DNA from: a bacterium
Lineage (GTDB): Bacteria; Sysuimicrobiota; Sysuimicrobiia; Sysuimicrobiales; Humicultoraceae
DNA length: 64,000 bases
NCBI GenBank assembly: GCA_031082185.1
Contig: JAVHLI010000005.1
Coordinates: 159,324-223,323 of the forward strand
Direction of reading: 5' to 3'
Shown one piece after another: positions 41,529 to 49,712 of the stretch. The notes beneath the pieces were generated by a model that saw only the letters and a program-made list of their open reading frames with translations, did not search any database and was not told where the DNA came from. Position 1 is the stretch's first letter. The number at the start of each line of letters is the position of its first letter. The position numbers and the translations under genes are program-made.

Positions 41529-42455
41529 ATGGCTACTCAGGTCACCGCGGCGCGTCCACTGCGGCGCGGGTTGCGCATAGGACAGCAGCGGGCACTGTGG
41601 GCCTACCTGTTCCTGGCGGTCCCGCTGCTGTTCTTCGCGGGAATCCGGATCCTGCCGGCCATCTCCTCGCTGTACATCAGCGTCCACGAGTGGAACATCA
41701 TCTCGCCGGTCCGTCCGTACGTCGGCCTGGCCAACTTCCAGACCCTGGCCGCCGATCCACGATTCGCGCGTGCCGCCATCAACACGGTGCGTTACGTGCT
41801 GGTGGGGATCCCGGCACAGATGGTCCTGGGCCTCGGGCTGGCGCTCCTGCTGCAGCGAATCGTCAGGTTTCGTGGGCTTTTCCGGGCCCTGTACTTCATG
41901 CCGTTCATCACGCCCATCGTGGCGGCAAGTTGGGTGTGGCAGTGGATGTACTCGGTGCATCTCGGCCCGCTCAACAAGATCCTGCAGGGGATGGGGCTGC
42001 CCGCCCAGGGGTTCCTGCGCGACCCCGGCCAGGCCCTTTTCGCCGTCGCGGCGATGGTTGTCTGGCAGTACCTCGGGTTCCAGGTCGTCATCTTCTTGGC
42101 CGGCTTGGAAGCGATACCACGCGTCTACTACGAAGCCGCTGAGGTAGACGGCGCCACCGGCTGGCGGCTGTTCTGGCGCATAACGTTGCCACTGCTCAAC
42201 CCGACCTTGGTTTTCTCCATGGTGTACAGCACGATTGTCTACCTGCAGCTATTCACGCAGGTGCTCAACATGACTTTCCAGGACCAGGGCGGCCCGCTGG
42301 CCAGCACCCTCACGCTGGTGCTCTACGTCTACCAGCTCGGGTTCCAACGGTTCAAGATGGGCGAGGCCGCGGCCGCGACCGCCATCCTGTTCGTTGTCAT
42401 TCTCACGATCACCTTGCTGCAGATGAAGATCCTCTCCAAGCCGGTGGAGTACTGA
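41529..42455 (+). CDS. Carbohydrate ABC transporter permease (UgpA/MalF type)
   Basis: The 308-residue membrane protein has six predicted helices, the N-terminal GQQRALWAYLFLAVPLLFFAG, and the permease EAA loop YYEAAEVDGATGWRLFWRIT near residue 200, followed by LPLLNPTLVFSMVYSTIVYL. It pairs with the next permease, whose start codon overlaps its stop (single-base overlap at 42455), so they form one translational unit. It belongs to the sugar importer of the preceding binding protein. Confidence 0.93.
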   Translation: MATQVTAARPLRRGLRIGQQRALWAYLFLAVPLLFFAGIRILPAISSLYISVHEWNIISPVRPYVGLANFQTLAADPRFARAAINTVRYVLVGIPAQMVLGLGLALLLQRIVRFRGLFRALYFMPFITPIVAASWVWQWMYSVHLGPLNKILQGMGLPAQGFLRDPGQALFAVAAMVVWQYLGFQVVIFLAGLEAIPRVYYEAAEVDGATGWRLFWRITLPLLNPTLVFSMVYSTIVYLQLFTQVLNMTFQDQGGPLASTLTLVLYVYQLGFQRFKMGEAAAATAILFVVILTITLLQMKILSKPVEY

Positions 42456-43282
42456 TGACCGGGCGCGCGGGGGGAGATCCGCGGGTTGTGCTCAGTTACC
42501 TGATCCTGGCCGCTGGGAGTCTCGTTGTGGCCTTTCCCTTCTTCTGGATGGTCGCCAGCTCCCTGAAACCGCTGGCGGAGATCTTCGATGTGCGCTTCCT
42601 GCCTACGCAGCCCACGCTCGAGAACTACGCGGAGGTGCTCACGCGCACGCAGTTCCCGCGGTGGTTTGCCAACAGCCTGATCATCGCACTCATAACCACG
42701 GTAAGCGTGGCCTTCTTCGATGCGCTGGTCGGCTATGTGCTGGCCAAGCTCAAGTTCCCAGGTAGGGACCTCATCTTCGTGCTCATCTTGGCCACCCTGA
42801 TGATCCCCACCGAGATGCTGGTGATCCCGTGGTACATCATGTCCAGCGCCAACGGGTGGATCAACACCTACTGGGGAATCATGTTCCCGGGACTGATTAC
42901 CGCCTTCGGCATCTTCCTGATCCGGCAGTTCATGTCGGGCGTGCCCGATGAGCTGCTGGACGCCGGGCGCATAGACGGCGTGGGCGAGTTCGGGCTGTTC
43001 TGGCGGATCGCCCTTCCTCAAGTCAGGCCGGCGATGGCGGCGCTGTGCATCTTCACCTTCCTGGGCAACTGGAACGCGTTCCTGTGGCCGATGATCGTGA
43101 TTCAGACTCCGAACATGCGCACCCTGCCGGTCGGGCTCGCGCTCTTCTCCGGCGAGGCGGGCTCGTCGTGGAACCTGATAATGGCAGGATCGGCCCTGGC
43201 GATCATTCCGGTCCTGCTGGTCTTCCTGGTGCTGCAGCGGCAGATCATCGAGGGGATCGTCCTTACTGGGCTCCGAAATTGA
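42455..43282 (+). CDS. Carbohydrate ABC transporter permease (UgpE/MalG type)
   Basis: The 275-residue membrane protein begins near VLSYLILAAGSLVVAFPFFW, then MVASSLKPLAEIF as in MalG-type permeases. The EAA loop is PDELLDAGRIDGVGEFGLFWRIALP, followed by ALCIFTFLGNWNAFLWPMIV, the usual GNWNxFLWP signature. It is the second membrane subunit of the sugar importer. An amidohydrolase gene follows 17 bases downstream. Confidence 0.94.
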   Translation: MTGRAGGDPRVVLSYLILAAGSLVVAFPFFWMVASSLKPLAEIFDVRFLPTQPTLENYAEVLTRTQFPRWFANSLIIALITTVSVAFFDALVGYVLAKLKFPGRDLIFVLILATLMIPTEMLVIPWYIMSSANGWINTYWGIMFPGLITAFGIFLIRQFMSGVPDELLDAGRIDGVGEFGLFWRIALPQVRPAMAALCIFTFLGNWNAFLWPMIVIQTPNMRTLPVGLALFSGEAGSSWNLIMAGSALAIIPVLLVFLVLQRQIIEGIVLTGLRN

Positions 43283-43299
43283 GCGGAGGAGGAAAGCCC

Positions 43300-44280
43300 A
43301 TGCCTGGGCCCGCGACCGGACTCCCGATACCGGTGCTCGACTTCCACGCCCATTTCCCAGCCAGGCCGCCCTCCGCCCACGCAGATCCCGTGCGGGCCGA
43401 GTACGTTCGGCGTCACGGCGAGACCAGGTGGGCCATGGTCCAGAAGTGGCTGGAGGCCGACCTGGCGGCCTGGCGCGCGGCCTGGGGGTTCCCGGAGCCG
43501 GAATCCGAGCCCAAAGGTGGTGACGCGGAGACGGCGGCGCGGTGGGCACAGGAGGTGGAACGCCACGGCCTGGCGCGGGTTGTCTTCGTGACCGGCGGAG
43601 GGAACGACCGGCTGGCCGCGGTTGTGGGCAGCCGCCCCGACCGTTTCCTCGGATTCGCGCACCACGATCCCTTTGCCACGGGCGCGGCCGCCGAGCTGGA
43701 GCGGGCGGTCGTCCACCTTGGGCTGCGCGGATATAAGATCATCGCCCCCCTGCACAGGCAGCGGCTCGACGACGATCGGCTCGCGCCCCTGTGGGAAGCC
43801 GCGGAGCGCTTGGGGATCCCGGTGCTGGTGCACTTCGGCCCGCTCCGGTACCAGGGCATCGTGACCGGGCCCAATATCAGCCCGCTCGTGCTGCAGGACG
43901 TGGCGCGGGGGTTCCCATCCATCCCCTTCGTGGTCCCGCACCTGGGATGTGGCTACCCGCGCGAGCTCCTCCACCTTATGTGGGTCTGCGGGAACGTCTG
44001 CGTGGACACTTCCGGCAGCAACGAGTGGATGCGCTGGATGCCCTACGACCTGGATCTCAAATCACTGCTCAGGAGGTTCCTGGATACCGCGGGCGCGGAA
44101 CGGATCATCTTCGGCTCTGACTCCTCATGGTTCCCGAGGGGGTTCGCGCGCCGGTACCTCGACGAGCAGTTCAGGGCGTGCTGCGAGCTCGGGGTCTCGG
44201 ATGATGGCCTGCGCCTGATCTTCTTCGGGAACGCCGCCAGGCTACTGAGCCAGGAAGGAAGCGCGGGGGTGGCCGGCTAA
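43300..44280 (+). CDS. Amidohydrolase-2 family metal-dependent hydrolase
   Basis: The 326-residue TIM-barrel enzyme (COG2159, the ACMSD-like amidohydrolases) has the metal motif LDFHAHFPARPP at the N-terminus, VLVHFGPLRYQG, VVPHLGCGYPRELLHLM and the aspartate in IIFGSDSSWFPRGFA. Members decarboxylate or hydrolyse ring acids and lactone-like compounds; a lactonase role on a sugar acid is possible here. The ATG at 43300 follows GGAGGAGGAAAG. Upstream frame extension overlaps the permease and is rejected. It appears to belong to the sugar importer operon. Confidence 0.87.
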   Translation: MPGPATGLPIPVLDFHAHFPARPPSAHADPVRAEYVRRHGETRWAMVQKWLEADLAAWRAAWGFPEPESEPKGGDAETAARWAQEVERHGLARVVFVTGGGNDRLAAVVGSRPDRFLGFAHHDPFATGAAAELERAVVHLGLRGYKIIAPLHRQRLDDDRLAPLWEAAERLGIPVLVHFGPLRYQGIVTGPNISPLVLQDVARGFPSIPFVVPHLGCGYPRELLHLMWVCGNVCVDTSGSNEWMRWMPYDLDLKSLLRRFLDTAGAERIIFGSDSSWFPRGFARRYLDEQFRACCELGVSDDGLRLIFFGNAARLLSQEGSAGVAG

Positions 44281-44341
44281 CCCTGCGGTAGTGAAGCCGA
44301 CACCACCATAGCGCCGACGGGCAGCGATAAGGAGGCACGCC

Positions 44342-44815
44342 ATGCGGGCACGGCTGGAGTTCGGTCGGGCCATCGAAACCCTGCGGGCATCCAAGAACCT
44401 CTCTCATCGGGAGGTCGCCACGCTGGCCCGGATCTCACACTCGTATCTTTCTCAGATCGAGCGGGGGCTCAAGCGCCCGTCCACCGACATAGTCACCAAG
44501 ATCGCGCGGGCGTTCGGTATGAAGGGAAGCGCATTTCTCCAGTATGTGGAGGAGCTCTCCGCCCCGCTGCCGGAGGAGGAACCACAGGCCCGGGCAGTGC
44601 AGCTCCCCCTGAAGCGCGGACGGCCCCTGGCGCTCTTCTCCAACGACCAGGCGGGAGCGGCCAGGACTGGGCGCCGGCGCCGCAGCCCGTCGGTCGCCGA
44701 GGACCAGGGAGACCTCTCGCTCAACGAGCTGCTGGTCATAGCCCGGCACCTTACCGAAGGTGACCGCGCGGCGCTGCTGCAAATGGCCAGGCACCTGCTG
44801 CGCCGCAAAGCATGA
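44342..44815 (+). CDS. XRE-family transcriptional regulator
   Basis: The 157-residue protein has an N-terminal HTH_XRE domain (FGRAIETLRASKNLSHREVATLARISHSYLSQIERGLKRPS, residues about 7-48, in parts) like Cro/CI or SinR regulators. The C-terminal half is charged (KRGRPLALFSNDQAGAARTGRRRR) and ends in a helical segment LNELLVIARHLTEGDRAALLQMARHLLRR. It has no obvious ligand-binding domain. It follows the amidohydrolase by 60 bases and overlaps the PfkB kinase start (ATGA), so it probably controls this catabolic operon. Confidence 0.88.
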   Translation: MRARLEFGRAIETLRASKNLSHREVATLARISHSYLSQIERGLKRPSTDIVTKIARAFGMKGSAFLQYVEELSAPLPEEEPQARAVQLPLKRGRPLALFSNDQAGAARTGRRRRSPSVAEDQGDLSLNELLVIARHLTEGDRAALLQMARHLLRRKA

Positions 44816-45756
44816 GACCATCAATCAAGGCCGTGCCGCCCGAGGTCCTCGCCGCGGGCGGCATCTACTGCGACCTCATCTTCTCGGGGCTGGACGCGGC
44901 GCCGAGTCTGGGTGAGGAGGTGCGCACGCAGCAGTTCACCATGACCGCCGGCGGCGGCGCCTTCATCACTGCGGCAGGACTGGCGCGCCTGCGCGTGCGT
45001 ACGGGCCTGGTCGCCTACGTCGGGGCAGATCCGCTGGGCCGCTTTCAGTTGCAGCACCTACGCCGCTCCGGCGTGGACACCTCGCGGGTCAAGCGGCATC
45101 CGGAGTTGGGTGCCGGCCTGTCCGTGGCCTTCTCCACCACGGCCGACCGCGGGTTCCTGACATACCCCGGATGCGCGGCCAGAACCGGAGAGTTGCTGGA
45201 CGCCTGGCCGTGGGACTGCAGTGCGCGGATCAGGCACGTGCACTTCGCCGGCATGCCAGAGCCGTTCGCGGCCCGGCTGCCGTTGCTCGAACGGCTGCGA
45301 TCCGAGGGGATCACCACATCGCTGGACATCGGCTGGAACCCGGCGCAGTACGACTCGGTGGAGTTCCGTGAGGTAGTGCGGCGCGTGACGATCTTCATGC
45401 CCTCCTGGCGCGATGCCCGGTGGTTTACAGGGCGCGAGGAACCGGAGATCGCGCTGGAGGTGCTGGCCGGCTTCGTGGACGTACCCGTGATCAAGCTGGG
45501 ACCCGAAGGCGCCATCGGGATGCACGAGGGGCGCCTACTGCGGGTCAGCCCGCCCGCCGTCGCCGCAGTGGAAACCACCGGGGCGGGCGATGCCTTCGAT
45601 GCCGGCTTCCTCTGGGCGTACCTGCGCGGCGAGGCAGTGGATCGCTGCCTGCTGGCCGGGAACACCTGCGGCGCGCTCTCGACCCGGGCGCCGGGTGGAA
45701 CCGCGGCCTTTCCGACCCTCCGGGAACTGCGCGCCGCGATGGCGACGCGATGCTAG
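44812..45756 (+). CDS. PfkB family carbohydrate/nucleoside kinase
   Basis: The 314-residue kinase has the PfkB signature blocks: FTMTAGGGAFITAAGLARLRV with the GG substrate strand, and VETTGAGDAFDAGFLWAYLRG near residue 255, containing the anion-hole GAGD and catalytic aspartate. It should phosphorylate a sugar or nucleoside imported by the preceding ABC system. The exact substrate is unclear; ribokinase, KDG kinase and adenosine kinase types all share these motifs. It overlaps the XRE regulator gene and is 27 bases before the GH4 gene. Confidence 0.9.
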   Translation: MRPSIKAVPPEVLAAGGIYCDLIFSGLDAAPSLGEEVRTQQFTMTAGGGAFITAAGLARLRVRTGLVAYVGADPLGRFQLQHLRRSGVDTSRVKRHPELGAGLSVAFSTTADRGFLTYPGCAARTGELLDAWPWDCSARIRHVHFAGMPEPFAARLPLLERLRSEGITTSLDIGWNPAQYDSVEFREVVRRVTIFMPSWRDARWFTGREEPEIALEVLAGFVDVPVIKLGPEGAIGMHEGRLLRVSPPAVAAVETTGAGDAFDAGFLWAYLRGEAVDRCLLAGNTCGALSTRAPGGTAAFPTLRELRAAMATRC

Positions 45757-45783
45757 GAGGAGCGCGGTGACGGAAGGGACTCT

Positions 45784-47130
45784 ATGACCCTCACCGTGAT
45801 CGGCGGCGGGGGCATGCGCACACCGCTCCTGATCGGCGGGCTGATCGCCCGCCGCCCGCGGCTCCCGGTTGAGCGTGTGGTTCTCCACGACTTGGATCCT
45901 GAGGCCCTGGAGCTCGTGGCGGCCGTCTCAGGCGCGATGCTGAGCACGGCCGGGCACCCATTCGAGGTCCGAACAACCACGTCATTGGAGGAGGCGCTGG
46001 AAGCACCCTCATGGGTCATCACCAGCATTCGGGTGGGCGGCCTGGCTGGCCGCGTGGTTGATGAGCAGGTGCCGCTGGCGTGGGGCGTCGTGGGCCAGGA
46101 GACAACAGGCCCAGGCGGATGGGCGATGGCGCTGCGCACGATCCCTGTGCTGGCGGACCTGGCCGGGCGAATCAGGAGCCGCCGGCCGTCCGCGTGGATC
46201 ATCAACTTCACTAACCCGGCAGGTCTGATCACGCAGGCCCTGGCCGCCGAAGGACACCGCGTCATCGGCATCTGCGACGGCCCGCCTGCCCTGGGAGACC
46301 GGATAGCCGCTGCGCTGGGCGCGCAGGAGGCCGACCTGCGGCTGGACTACCTGGGCCTCAACCACCTGGGATGGGTGCGTGGCGTCCAGATCGGCGGCGC
46401 CGAGCGCCTGCCCGAGATACTTGCCAGCGACGAGATGATCCGGGCGATCTATGGGAGGCCCTTGTTCGAGCCCGATGAGATCAGACGCCTGGGGCTGCTG
46501 CCAAACGAGTACCTACACTACTACTACCACCACGATGCGCTGGTCGGACGCCTGCGCGCCTCTCCGCAGACGCGCGGAGAGGCGATCGGGAGAGTTGCGG
46601 CGGAACTGCGCAGGTCGCTTGCGGTAGCCGTCGAGACCGGGCAGGACCCCCTCCCTCACTACCAAGCCGCCATCATGGCGCGACGCTCATCGTACATGGC
46701 CGCCGAGACTGGAGTGCACCGCGATCTGGCCATGATGGGAGGGCACGTGGAGGGCGGCTATGCCCGTGCTGCGCTGGGCGTCATCGCGGCGATGCTCGAT
46801 CCAGAGGCCCGCGAGGTGATCGTCAACACAACGAACCGGGGAGCCATCGAGGACCTGGGGCCGGAGGACGTGGTCGAGGTTCCCTGCCGCATCGGCGCCT
46901 CCGGTCCCACGCCCCGGCCGATGGGCCCGCTGCCGGCAGCCGTGCGCGAACTCGTCCTCCGCGTCAAGGCCTACGAGCGTGCCACGGTGGAAGCAGCGGC
47001 GCAGCGGTCGTGGTGCGCCGCGGTTGAGGCCCTTGCCATGCACCCGCTGGTCCCATCGTCAGAGGTGGCCTCTGGGATCGCCGAGGAGTACCGGCGGCGG
47101 CATTCCCCGTGTTTGGACTACCTCACTTGA
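45784..47130 (+). CDS. Family 4 glycoside hydrolase (6-phospho-glycosidase-like)
   Basis: The 448-residue enzyme is a GH4 member that uses NAD+ and a divalent metal. It begins with the dinucleotide loop VIGGGGMRTPLLIGGL and has IINFTNPAGLITQALAAEG, a cysteine in IGICDGPPALGDRIA corresponding to the metal-binding CNxP segment of GH4, and a histidine in LDYLGLNHLGWVRG. The replacement of CNVP by CDGP departs from classical 6-phospho-alpha/beta-glucosidases, so it may act on another glycoside. Coupled with the PfkB kinase, it suggests phosphorylation followed by cleavage. Confidence 0.88.
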   Translation: MTLTVIGGGGMRTPLLIGGLIARRPRLPVERVVLHDLDPEALELVAAVSGAMLSTAGHPFEVRTTTSLEEALEAPSWVITSIRVGGLAGRVVDEQVPLAWGVVGQETTGPGGWAMALRTIPVLADLAGRIRSRRPSAWIINFTNPAGLITQALAAEGHRVIGICDGPPALGDRIAAALGAQEADLRLDYLGLNHLGWVRGVQIGGAERLPEILASDEMIRAIYGRPLFEPDEIRRLGLLPNEYLHYYYHHDALVGRLRASPQTRGEAIGRVAAELRRSLAVAVETGQDPLPHYQAAIMARRSSYMAAETGVHRDLAMMGGHVEGGYARAALGVIAAMLDPEAREVIVNTTNRGAIEDLGPEDVVEVPCRIGASGPTPRPMGPLPAAVRELVLRVKAYERATVEAAAQRSWCAAVEALAMHPLVPSSEVASGIAEEYRRRHSPCLDYLT

Positions 47131-47152
47131 CGGATCGCTGCGACCACCTGCC

Positions 47153-47644
47153 CTATCCAGGATGATCCTCATCAATACGCGTCACCCTGAGGACCTCCTG
47201 CCATCGGTCAAGACTCGGCCAAGAAAGCGCCAGGGCAGCCAGGCTCAGCACGCACAGTACATTCAAGGCACCACGATCGCCAAAGATGGCAAAGTGAGCC
47301 ACACCGAGAACCGCCGGCGTAGCGGCCATCGCAACTGCCACCATGGACAGCCCCGCCACTCCACCCACTACCTCCTCGCGTGAACCGGCACGGACATGCC
47401 TGCCCGGCGACAGCGCGAGATTCTTCATCCACCAGCCCAGGGCGACGTCGGCCAGCCCCACGGCGTAGAAGATGAGCGCGAGAATCCTCCCGTCCATGTC
47501 GGACTCACGCGGCCCGGGCAACAGGACCGGCACCGCAACCCAGATGGCGATCACCATCCCGAATGCGGCCAGACACATCCCGCGCACCAGACGGTGCATC
47601 CGGGCGAGCTGCGACTCCGGGTCACGGTGGTTCGGGCTGGTCAT
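47153..47644 (-). CDS. Hypothetical four-helix membrane protein
   Basis: Not recognised. The 163-residue product has about four hydrophobic segments: GMCLAAFGMVIAIWVAVPVLL, ILALIFYAVGLADVALGWWM, VVGGVAGLSMVAVAMAATPAV and ALNVLCVLSLAALALSW. The N-terminus (SPNHRDPESQLARMHRLVR) is charged. A start at MTSPNHRD is chosen because AGAGAGAG precedes it. It is convergent with the GH4 gene and divergent from the RpiR regulator gene. No functional inference is possible. Confidence 0.75.
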   Translation of the reverse strand: MTSPNHRDPESQLARMHRLVRGMCLAAFGMVIAIWVAVPVLLPGPRESDMDGRILALIFYAVGLADVALGWWMKNLALSPGRHVRAGSREEVVGGVAGLSMVAVAMAATPAVLGVAHFAIFGDRGALNVLCVLSLAALALSWPSLDRWQEVLRVTRIDEDHPG

Positions 47645-47737
47645 CGCTCTCTCTCCCAGGGTGTCGGATACACCGGCGCTCTCTTCTGCACGGCGACCGG
47701 CCATCCTTCAGGCACCCCAGGCACCCAGATCTGCGCC

Positions 47738-48679
47738 ATGAAGGGAATTCTGCATCCTTCGTCGTATACAGGCATTGTGCAGAAGGCGCTGCATACACGC
47801 TCTCTACCCGAGGCGATTGACGCGGCGTACGCGCGCCTCTCGCCCTCCCAGCGAAAGCTGGCCGAGTACCTGCTCGCCAGCTACGATGACGCGGCCTTCC
47901 TGACCTCCACCGAACTGGCGCGGCGCCTCAAGACCAGCGACTCCACGGTCGTGCGTTTCGCCCGGGCCCTGGGCTATCGGGGCTATCCGGCCCTGCGCGC
48001 GGCGCTGGCCGACCTGATCCGTGCGGGCAGAACCACCCACAGCGGCCGCATGGCTTCAGCTCTGCAGCGCCTGCGTACGGAAGCGTCCCCTCTGGCCCGG
48101 CTGTTGGATCAGGACTTGGCCGCGCTGGGCGAGTTGCGCCGCACGCTGTCGCCCAACCTCATCACCGAGATCGCCCGCCGCCTGCGCGCTGCCCGCACAG
48201 TGTACGTACTCGGCCTGGGGATATCGCGATCGCTGGCGCACTTCGTCGCCTTCAGACTGCGCCGCACGGGAATGCACGTCGAGACGATCACACACGGCGG
48301 GACCGAGGCCTGGGAGGTGCTGTTCCGCATCTCACGCAGGGATGTGATGCTGGCAGTGGGTTTCTTCCGGGGCTACCAGGACATCGTACGCGCCCTGCGC
48401 TACGCGCGGGGCAGGGGAGTGCACACCATCGTCTTCACCGATACGCCCGATTCGCCGCTGGCTGCCCATGCGACGCGCCTCGTCGTGGCCCGTCGCGGGG
48501 ATCTGGCCGTCGTCAATTCGCTGGTCGTGCCCATGGCCATGCTGAACCTATTGACCGTGGCGGTGGCCCTCCAGATGCCCGACGACGCCGTGGGCAAGCT
48601 CCAGGCCTGGGATCGCTTGCGGGCGGTTTTTGAGGACTCCCCGCCGCAGGTTCACGAGGGAAGTCACGGAAACGAGTGA
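47738..48679 (+). CDS. RpiR/MurR family transcriptional regulator
   Basis: The 313-residue regulator has an N-terminal HTH_6 domain (AYARLSPSQRKLAEYLL, FLTSTELARRLKTSDSTVVRFARALGYRGYPALR in parts) and a C-terminal SIS domain that binds sugar phosphates (TVYVLGLGISRSLAHFVAFRL and VMLAVGFFRGYQDIVRALRYA). RpiR proteins answer to phosphorylated sugars or amino sugars. Start at ATG (MKGILHPS). The AfuA-type binding-protein gene starts 31 bases downstream on the same strand, so it likely governs the AfuABC importer. Confidence 0.92.
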   Translation: MKGILHPSSYTGIVQKALHTRSLPEAIDAAYARLSPSQRKLAEYLLASYDDAAFLTSTELARRLKTSDSTVVRFARALGYRGYPALRAALADLIRAGRTTHSGRMASALQRLRTEASPLARLLDQDLAALGELRRTLSPNLITEIARRLRAARTVYVLGLGISRSLAHFVAFRLRRTGMHVETITHGGTEAWEVLFRISRRDVMLAVGFFRGYQDIVRALRYARGRGVHTIVFTDTPDSPLAAHATRLVVARRGDLAVVNSLVVPMAMLNLLTVAVALQMPDDAVGKLQAWDRLRAVFEDSPPQVHEGSHGNE

Positions 48680-48710
48680 AAGGCGTACTACATCGTCGGA
48701 GGTGAGTCAG

Positions 48711-49706
48711 ATGCGCAGGTTTGCCGTGATAGCAGTAGCCCTGCTTGTCGTCTGCCTGGGCACGACGATGGTCCCGCCCGCCGGTGCTCAGCCGGCCTCG
48801 GGAACCGTCGTGCTCTACACATCGGTTCCGCAGGAGATGGCAACCGAGTTCGCCGGGGCGTTCATGCGGAAGCACCCGCAGATTAAGCTGGAGGTTCTAC
48901 GGTCGGGCAGCACCGAGATCGAGATGCGGATCTTTGCCGAGATTGAGACCGGCGGCATCCGGGCCGACCTCCTGTGGCTCGCGGACGCGCCGATCTTCAT
49001 CACCCTGCGCGACAAGGGGCTGCTGCTGGCCTACCGCTCCCCCGAGGCGCGGCATGTGCCCGCGCCGTTCCGCGATCCCGGCAATCACTTCATCGCCGGA
49101 CGGCTGATAAACATGATAATCGCGGTGAACACCACTCTGATCCCGGTGCGCGCGGCGCCGAAATCCTGGAGCGACTTCCCCAAGTTCGGCAAGACTGCGG
49201 CCATGCCCAATCCCCTCTACTCCGGATCGGTCTTCGTGACCGTGGCGACCTTCGTGCAGAAGTACGGCTGGGCGTGGTTTGAGCGCGCGCGCAAAGAGAA
49301 CATCCAGGTGCTGCGGGGGAACACCGAGGTGGCGCGCGCGCTGGCCGCGCGCGAGTTCGGCGTGGGCATGACGCTGGACTTCATGGTATACGGCATGATC
49401 CAGGACGGCGCGCCGCTGGCGATCATCTGGCCCGAGGAGGGCGCGGTCTCGGTTCCGAGCCCGGTTGCCATCATCAAGTCGAGCAAGAACCCCGAGGCCG
49501 CGAGGCGCTTCGTGGACTACGCGATCAGCGTGGAAGGCCAGAAGTTCCTGGCCTCCAAGGGAGTGGTGCCGGTGCGCGAGGACGTGGATCCCCCCAAGGG
49601 CCAACCCCGGGCCTCGGAGATCAAGACGCTGCCGATCCCGTTCGAGTGGGCGGCGAAGAACGCGGCCGACATCCGGACGCGGTTCGAACAGATCATGATG
49701 CGCTAA
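48711..49706 (+). CDS. AfuA/FbpA-type ABC transporter substrate-binding protein
   Basis: The 331-residue protein has a signal peptide (VIAVALLVVCLGTTMVPPAGAQ) and a type II periplasmic-binding fold of the iron/sugar-phosphate class: TVVLYTSVPQEMATEFAGAFM, the IRADLLWLADAPIF strand, and NPEAARRFVDYAISVEGQKFLASKGVVPV near the end. The family includes Fe3+ receptors and the hexose-phosphate receptor AfuA. Classical Fe receptors keep a Tyr-Tyr pair, which is not obvious here, and the preceding RpiR regulator argues for a sugar-phosphate-like ligand. It starts at ATG 48711 after GGAGG. Confidence 0.88.
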   Translation: MRRFAVIAVALLVVCLGTTMVPPAGAQPASGTVVLYTSVPQEMATEFAGAFMRKHPQIKLEVLRSGSTEIEMRIFAEIETGGIRADLLWLADAPIFITLRDKGLLLAYRSPEARHVPAPFRDPGNHFIAGRLINMIIAVNTTLIPVRAAPKSWSDFPKFGKTAAMPNPLYSGSVFVTVATFVQKYGWAWFERARKENIQVLRGNTEVARALAAREFGVGMTLDFMVYGMIQDGAPLAIIWPEEGAVSVPSPVAIIKSSKNPEAARRFVDYAISVEGQKFLASKGVVPVREDVDPPKGQPRASEIKTLPIPFEWAAKNAADIRTRFEQIMMR

Positions 49707-49712
49707 CCTCAG

